Of a stretch of DNA of 64,000 bases, positions 57,516 through 64,000 are shown in pieces (position 1 is the first letter of the stretch; each line of letters opens with the position of its first letter). Position numbers and translations under genes: made by a program. The notes below the pieces were generated by a model, which worked only from the letters and a program-made list of their open reading frames with translations, was not told the origin of the DNA and did not search any database. The DNA comes from Kitagawia praeruptora (lineage: Eukaryota; Streptophyta; Magnoliopsida; Apiales; Apiaceae), in the NCBI GenBank assembly GCA_037693485.1, contig CM075354.1, positions 156,389,501-156,453,500 on the forward strand, read 5' to 3'.

Positions 57516-60500
57516 AAATCCTTTCCAAATCAATTCATGAAATCTAATCTGCATATGCTCCTTGATCTAGCTTCCAGGGGTACCTCGAATTAGATTCCAT
57601 TAGCGGTTCGCATACCAGAACCTCAAGAATCTCATGGTCCTGAGCCCTGACCCATTCATTGTAAATAAGTTCCGTTTGCTTAAAAATTTACCATTTTCAA
57701 GATACCATCACGGCAGTATACCATCCACTACCCCCCGGTTCCTTTTAGCCATTAATGCAAGAGGAACCTAATGTAATCCTTACTCAGGCTCAATCAACCT
57801 TCACCCTGAACCTCTAAGCTTACGTGAGCGTACTCATTGTAAGAAACAAGGGGTTTCAAAGGTGAAGCGACTACTGCTCGTAAATTCCTTCCAAGAAAGA
57901 CCATTTATTTTTTCTTGATGATGACTTCATAAATTCTATTCTTGAACCTCCAGGGTTCGGTTGTTGTACCCCTACGTCGTGGTTCCATCAATAGACCTTC
58001 CAGCCTTTTATGCTCGGTGCACGTACGCCCACACATGCTTGCCATCCTCGCACGCCTTTGAATCTTGATGATTGTATCCATATCACCTTATATGGTATTC
58101 CAAGGATCTCTTTCAGGTTCCAAGTTCGAAACCTTATTTCACAAACCTCCTTGGTACCAAAAATTCACATAAATCAAGCTTCCGTAGGTTCAATTGACTG
58201 AACCTCCCGCCACAGGTGTCAAGTACGCATGCCTTTAAGACCCCACCCCAGGCGTATACCGTGGACATAGTTGTGATCGCCTGTAAATCCAACCATGTTG
58301 ATTGCTGAAGATTCCGTTTTATGTTAAGTTTTGTTGTTGTAACCCAGTAAGGGGTTCTGAGGCTGAAGGCCACCGAGGGTTCACGTACCTGAACCTCCTG
58401 TGTACATCTTCTCATTTGAAAATAGGGCGCATCTTAGAAATCCTCCATGCAGCCTGGTATCCACTACCCCCCGATTCCTCGGTGTAGTTTGTCCATGGCC
58501 AAAATTGAACCTTCAGTGTTTTTCCTTCTATTTAATGAAAGTTGTTGACAACATCATCCTGGGGGAAGTTACCATTGATTTCCTTCCATTGCCCTAGCGT
58601 ATGAGGATCCAAGTCTATTCTAACCCAGATTCCATTCTTAGCCTTGCTATTTTCCCTAGCTTTTAAAGCTTCTGGTTCCTCCTTTTAGGCGTTCATGTAT
58701 GGACCTCGTACCATTTTCTTCAATATTGACCGAGAGGTCGCTCGTACCCCATTCTTTGTATGGTGGCATATTTCCAGAAATTTATTGAGATTATAATCCT
58801 CAGCTCCTTCTGTAATTCCTTCGGTGAGGTATCCCTGTGTTCCAACTTCTGATGTTTGAGGGGCTTATAGCAGGGGAACCCCTTTGTGGGAAACCTTCCA
58901 GCTTTTTTACGCTTAAGGGGTTTATGGATGAAAACCTTCAAAGCCATGTTATAAATTGATTCCACCATTTGCATCTTCTTCAGAACAGGTCATCCTACCA
59001 TAGTGTTGTAGGATACGCTCAGAGGGGTTCATCCTTCAATACTATCAATGACATTTTCAGTTCGTGAGAGGTTCGAGTCCACCTTCAACTTCCATGACAA
59101 CCTTTTTTCTAGAGCTTCATTTAGGTCACTACTTGAGACCTTTCATTTAATGCTTTTAGCTTGATATTCTGACCTTTCACCTTCCACTGTTAGTGAAGTT
59201 TTCATCGTGAGCACCTTTATAAGCTGCTTTTGCCTTTAGTGGGGCAACCTCATTTCTCTGAGCTTCATTGATTCATTTTTTTTTTTTGAAAAGCTTCTCA
59301 ACTATTGCTTCTACATGTTGCATTCTGCCTTCATAATCCTCCATTAGAGCAGCCATTTACATCAACGTAATGGGTGGTGCTACCCCCACGAAAAACTGGA
59401 ACCACTTTATGGGGTTCCATCAGCAGGGCTACTGGTAACATGATTCCCCAAGTATCCTGAACGGAGCTTCCATCGTATCCGTACACTGAGGTGTCCACTT
59501 CTAACCTTTTCCTTGATTTAACCATTTTAGTATCCCATACCAGTTGTGTAACGCCCATTTGTTGCATTAGAGGCCAAACATGGCCAAGATTGTTTTTCTT
59601 GATGAATCCCCTTTAGTCACTAATTAATTCTTTTGGGGTTCTCATGTCGAGTGATACAGCCTCCATGGTGGAACCCCTATATTGAGTTTCAATATTTTTC
59701 ATTTTGGCTCAAAGCCTTTGAATGGGATTTTCCTTGCTTAAACCCTTTTTCAGATTGCCTTCAGAGTTCTTCTTGCTTATTGTGGGGGCTTCTCATTGTT
59801 CAGCTTCTTACTTATAATCAAGGGGCCTTCCATCATCGAACCTATCGTATACGAACCCCATTTCTAGGAAGCTCTTTTCCAGGGAGTCCTTTTACCAATC
59901 TTTTCCATATTTTTATTCGACGAGCTTCATATTAAGCTTCATGCCCAGTCTATTGAACATACTCGGGCTTCTGTTAAATGAAGCCTCGGGGTTCTAGGAT
60001 TTATCTCCTTGAACATGTCATCATCGAACCCCTTGTCCTGGTTCCTCCCACCAATAAACCTCTTTTACCTGGAAGCTTAGTCTTCCAGCTCATTCGCGTT
60101 CTCATGATCAATGTTGATGGGAAACCCTCGTACCAAATACCTGAATTATCAATAAGACACCCCTAAGCTTACATGAGCTAGCTCGTTGTAAGAAACAAGA
60201 GGTATCTAAGAGAATAATGTAAAATATTTCCGGTAGCTCACCAATGAGGGAGCACATATCTTTGCCATCATCCAGGTTTACCTACTGATCCTTAATCATG
60301 GGGTTCGCATCCCTGCTTCAATTTGGGTTCACCCGTACCCCTTAAGTTAGGAGGGTCACACCCTTGTCTACATTGGGGTTCGCCTGTTACTCTCGATCAG
60401 GAGGTTCGCACCCTTATCTACACCGGGGTTCACCTACAGCTCATAAATCATGATGTTCGTACCCCTATTATCATTCGAGTTCAGCTATTTACTTCCTTCA

Positions 60501-61127
60501 TGGATTAGTTGTGGTGTGAACTAGTGTTGTGCTCCACAATTTTTAACGGAAACCCTGGACTTGTTTAACCCCAAAATTGTTGAAGGGGAGCGTTGATAGA
60601 CCTTAACCTCCAACTAGTTGAACCCCAAGATTGATATTCTCCACTTTCTGGCTATAAAAATTTTCTTGGTCAGATGCAAAAACCAAGTATTTGGGTGTTC
60701 ATCTGCGAGGAACCTTCCGGCTGAGAAACTGGGGGTTCATCTGTGTGGAACCTTCTGTCATGGGTGCGACCACCAGATTGAGGCTTCTCCAGCCTTTACC
60801 GCTTGAACCTCTCAACTAGTACCTTTCCAAATGGCCTTTATCTCCATCAACATGTGGACATTCAGTTCCTCGTACGTTCTATTATATGTATTAATGCACC
60901 TGATTGGAGAAGTTTCTGGATCGCGGAACCCCGCATCGCTGAACCCCTAAGCTGATTCTTTCCTGTCGAAATTTAGTATCCAAAACACTTATTTTTCGGC
61001 CATTCTATCCAAGACCTCAGAGCCACATCTCTTCTTTTATGCATTTTACCACCAAATGACCAGAATACAGGCGGTCGTGGCTAACCTTCCTTCATCTTCA
61101 TCCTTTTATTTCGATAAGCCATGATTT

Positions 61128-61298
61128 TTACCCCATTTTTTCATCTTTTTGTATCTCTTTTTCTAGAAACTTTGTTTTCTTTCCCATCTTCTTAATCTTC
61201 TCCTGGAGTTTTTGATTCGTGGCTCCATCGTTATGTTCACTTTCATAATCGTTCCGTTCATCCTCCGGCGTATGCATGTCACCGGAATCCTGAGACAT
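61128..61298 (-). CDS. Short gag-like ORF after the primer site of the LARD
   Basis: 56 residues start MSQDSGDMHTPEDERNDYES, with an acidic N-terminus, then a Lys/Glu coiled-coil-like stretch (KLQEKIKKMGKKTKFLEKEI). It lies about 50 bp downstream of the 5' LTR in the element's sense direction, where gag begins. It ends at TAA and no gag continues, so it is a remnant start or a small leader ORF. Confidence 0.45.
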   Translation of the reverse strand: MSQDSGDMHTPEDERNDYESEHNDGATNQKLQEKIKKMGKKTKFLEKEIQKDEKMG

Positions 61299-61348
61299 CT
61301 CTTCCCTCTAGAGATTAAACCAAAGTCCCCTCCTTCTAGCGCCAAAAA

Positions 61349-62235
61349 TGTTGTGAGGGAAATTTGGTACAACACTTCTTGGAGGTAGTTGCGGGAAGAA
61401 CGGAGAATCGCGTAGAAATCGGCGTGAAGACAGGTTCGTACGCCGACTGCCAGGGTTCAACTGCCTTGAACCGAGGGGGAATTGTGGCTGTTTTTGGACT
61501 GAATTTGCAAGGTCTCCGGGCAATTATGACTGAGTAAATCCTACTCAATCGAAGAAGATGCCCAGAACTGTGTTAGAGGTGTGTATAATTGTGTCTAACT
61601 CTTGCAAATGGCCTACATACCCTTATATTTATAAGGGATCAAGTCCAATGTAGTTCTTGATGATTGAGCCACGATTTGATAAGCTTTATCCTCCATAACT
61701 GAACTGATTCCATGAATTATCCCAGCTGCCATGATTATCCAGTAGTTACTCTTTTATAAACCCATAGTTATCTCCATAAAATATATGATTTTCCATCATA
61801 TATCTTCATCCATGTATATATAATGATTATCTAGGTTAACAGATGTTATTTACCTGCTCCTGATGTCCAGGACTTATCCCTAAGTCAGTTAGGGGCGTCC
61901 CTTATCCATTCCCCTATAATTTAGGAAGCTGCAGAGCTGCCTTTTGTATATCGTCAGGGTACGTGCACATACCCCTGCCTAGAGGCTTACCACTTGAATG
62001 AACCCCTGTCAAGCCTCCGCACAGTAGTACCTCCATCTGGGGTTCAGACACCTGAACCCCTGCATGAATGAACCCCGAACCAGATGCCAGAATCTTCTTC
62101 TTTCAGTATATTTCCAAGGCATATTGGACCCATGCATCCATGCCTGACCTATCATGTTCTTCCATATCCACACAGATTGGGCCTATAACCTTAATGGGCC
62201 TTAAATCAAGCCCATGGCGAATTTTGGGCACAACA
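61349..62235 (-). repeat. LTR, right copy (5' LTR by orientation)
   Basis: 887 bp with the same termini. It is followed on the plus strand by the ACTAC target duplication. Confidence 0.9.
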
Positions 62236-62457
62236 ACTACCACTATAAATCAGAAAGTCACATACAAATCTACATCTATCTATCTATTATTTATCTATTA
62301 TTATTATATATATAATACACCAAAGATAAAATTCGTGAGTCTTTTTAATGCATTTGAAATGTCCAACTTACACCTCATCGCTTGAAGTCCAACTTACCCC
62401 TCATCGCTTGAAATTATTAATTTATCCCTCTATTCTCAAATTTTTGAAAAAGTTGTG

Positions 62458-62530
62458 GTTGGTGGGAATTGAACTCGAATCTCCAAGTTAATTAACAAAT
62501 CTTTTTATCACTACACCACTCAATCACATA
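62458..62530 (-). repeat. tRNA-like (SINE or tRNA relic) sequence 1
   Basis: A-box-like TGGTGTAGTGATAA and B-box-like GAGTTCAATTCC in the right order on the minus strand. It is too degenerate to fold as a working tRNA. It may be a tRNA-derived SINE head. Confidence 0.35.
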
Positions 62531-63019
62531 TATTTTGAATCATACACATTATAGATGCATGTGTATGTTGTTTGAGTGAAAAACGTTTCTAAAATTTTAA
62601 TTATTGTGACATATTAACAATTTTTTGTCATCCTTTTACTTTTACACTTATTGATTTGGACTATAATATATTATATCAAAATATCAAATTTTGTTATATA
62701 ATATATGGTTTGATTATATTATAAAATTGTAATAACAATAATAATCAACATAATAATAATAAAAAATTACTATATACCTATTATTCCCTTAAACAACCTA
62801 AGCACTCGTCTATACGTGTTTTCAATAATACACATGATATCTCTATGTGTACCACTTAAGCGGGGCAATATTTGATTTTTATATAAAGAAAAAATGTGAA
62901 ATGCGTAAGGTATTTTTTATGAAAAATATTAAATATAAGATTAAGTCAATAAATAAAGCACTTTATTATTGATTTGAAAAAACCAATTTACCCCTAAGTT
63001 CCGATTTATATAGAGAATT

Positions 63020-63085
63020 ATTATTTTCAATGGTAATCGAACTTGGTTAGATTGTGTATCTTCATACCATTAGGCCACACATTCA
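63020..63085 (-). repeat. tRNA-like (SINE or tRNA relic) sequence 2
   Basis: TGGCCTAATGGTATGA followed by AAGTTCGATTACC on the minus strand. Flanks resemble copy 1, suggesting the same dispersed family. Confidence 0.35.
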
Positions 63086-64000
63086 CATGTATTTTAAATC
63101 ACACACACAATATGTATATGTGTGATATTGATGAAATATTATTAATAAAATATTACTGGATTTTAAATGAGTTTTGGACTCTTTAATCGTTATCATTTAT
63201 CGATCAAAGAATTACGTAAAATATACAGTTGGTTATAAAACGATATTATAATTAATATAATGGATATTATCTAAAAATATATTAGAGTAAAAAATATTAA
63301 GGTGTTAACGTAAAATGAAATTTGTATATTACTAAACAAGATACAAGAATTTATTAGTCAAACTATTCGGGTCGTAAAAATATTTGCCTTCAAAAAGACG
63401 AATCCTACAAATAACACATTACATTTTACATACAAATTTGCTAATGTTCAATTTAAAATATGACATTTTATAGAAAAAAAGGGATCATATATTATATATT
63501 ATTTATAGAGATAACTCAATGAAAGTCAGACGGATACCGAAAGAGAAATAAATGCAAAGAATTCTTAATATGTAGAAATTAGAAGAAAACAAATGAAAGA
63601 GTCAGAAATATCGTTTTAAGAAGTAAAAGCGCAAGACATGAGAAGTGTTTTAGAAGATTTACAAAGGTTTTTGATTAGAATCAGGACTCAAACTTACACT
63701 CTCAGAATGCAACATCTTGGATACTATTAAGTTTTTACCTTGAATATAATTAGAGATCCAGCTAAATGGATGCATCATTTTTTAAGAAAGTTTAGGATTG
63801 TGGGTGCTCTGAAAAATCATCTTAATTAGACAACACCCATAGAACACTCAAGTTATATTCTATAACCCACAACAAAATTAAAAACTGACATGATTGCATA
63901 AATACTACTCGTATTAGTTTCTAAAGTACAAACTTAAACATGTTTAAGTAAGTTCACAATAACCACATATGTCAGTAACAAGAAGAACTCTATAAAAATC

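Larger units (their letters stand above)
54274..61127 (-). other. Repeat-structured non-coding interior of the LARD
   Basis: No domains are recognised. Repeated modules include ACTACCCCCCGGTTCC (54274, 57727; variant at 58463), AAGCTTACATGAGCT..AAGAAACA (54386, 57816, 60164), CACTACCTGT..AAGGGTT..ACGTGGGC (several between 55819 and 56117), CACCCAGTTTCCCTGGGGTC (about 56838 and 56930), a 34 bp GGGACTTCTCCAAAC-type repeat (54980-55070), and an ATCCAA run (56239-56320). Confidence 0.7.
53387..62235 (-). mobile_element. Young LARD-like LTR retroelement without pol
   Basis: Two 887 bp LTRs (53387-54273 and 61349-62235) appear identical by eye. ACTAC flanks the whole element (53382-53386 and 62236-62240). 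Orientation is minus: a polypurine stretch (GGAACCGGGGGGTAGT) abuts the left LTR, and a primer-site-like TTTTTGGCGCTAGAAGGAGG follows the right LTR on the minus strand. The 7 kb interior has no gag-pol domains. Only a short gag-like start (61128-61298) remains. It is built of short repeated modules, which fits a large retrotransposon derivative moved in trans. Confidence 0.9.
62236..64000. other. AT-rich DNA with tRNA-like promoter relics
   Basis: No coding. On the minus strand, 62458-62530 reads GTGGTGTAGTGATAA then GAGTTCAATTCCCACCA, and 63020-63085 reads TGTGGCCTAATGGTATGA then AAGTTCGATTACCA. Both have the A-box/B-box spacing of tRNA-type promoters. The flanking sequences of the two also resemble each other. 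A weaker AAGTTTGAGTCC word lies near 63690. Confidence 0.4.

Overview
The window looks like a transposon-rich piece of a flowering-plant (eudicot) nuclear genome. The evidence is GT-AG introns with plant-type proteins (an NPF8 peptide transporter, P-type and PLS-type PPR proteins, an OPT transporter, a PIN auxin carrier, a seed-maturation LEA-type protein), very AT-rich spacers, and dense nested plant DNA transposons and LTR elements. The gene set and element types suggest an asterid with a large genome, possibly Apiaceae. That is an impression, not something the sequence proves.

Layout. 1-2.9 kb: the last codons of an unrecognised + strand gene and its downstream DNA. 2.9-6.4 kb: the one intact, well-supported host gene, a four-exon NPF8/PTR transporter (copy A, minus strand). 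6.4-11.6 kb: repeats, a Helitron end, a small Mutator-like MITE, a 319 bp tandem duplication, and a 2.1 kb mariner-like element with a transposase N-terminus. 11.7-20.3 kb: a segmental duplicate (segment B) with a broken NPF8 copy, riddled with Helitron, hAT-like, PIF/Harbinger-like and Stowaway-like insertions. 20.3-26.3 kb: the 3' part of a large LTR retrotransposon (long frameshifted ORF, polypurine tract, 3' LTR). 26.3-31 kb: nested MITEs, a Helitron and a 3.4 kb PIF-like element that itself holds a hAT-like and a long-TIR Mutator-like element. 31.1-32.4 kb: a broken PPR gene. 32.7-34.0 kb: a collapsed OPT pseudogene. 34.2-36.97 kb: a reverse Helitron, a MITE and a CGTGTA-motif repeat. 37-38.1 kb: PIN and PLS-PPR relics. 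38.2-43.2 kb: a decayed Ty3/gypsy element on the minus strand. 44.9-45.3 kb: an LTR that ends 4 bp from the stop codon of a seed-maturation gene (45.3-45.6 kb) with ABRE-like boxes upstream. 45.86-51.2 kb: the second segmental duplicate (segment C) with an NPF8 copy that would be intact but for a Stowaway-type MITE in exon 2. 51.4-53.3 kb: a Helitron relic and a hAT-like repeat. 53.39-62.24 kb: a young 8.85 kb non-coding LTR element (LARD-like) with equal 887 bp LTRs and a 5 bp target duplication. 62.2-64 kb: AT-rich DNA with tRNA-like promoter relics.

Two things stand out. First, segments B and C are paralogous, so each supplies the empty site for insertions in the other. This confirms target duplications and boundaries for several elements, and shows that both extra NPF8 copies were disabled independently. 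Second, the LARD interior carries an array of about 14 short hairpins. They share a constant five-base loop but have different, compensating stems, and every non-Watson-Crick pair I find becomes G-U on the minus strand, which is the element's sense strand. That pattern suggests a structured RNA module and is the best candidate here for something undescribed. A further theme is a set of hAT-like elements, each filling its two subterminal zones with a different short motif.
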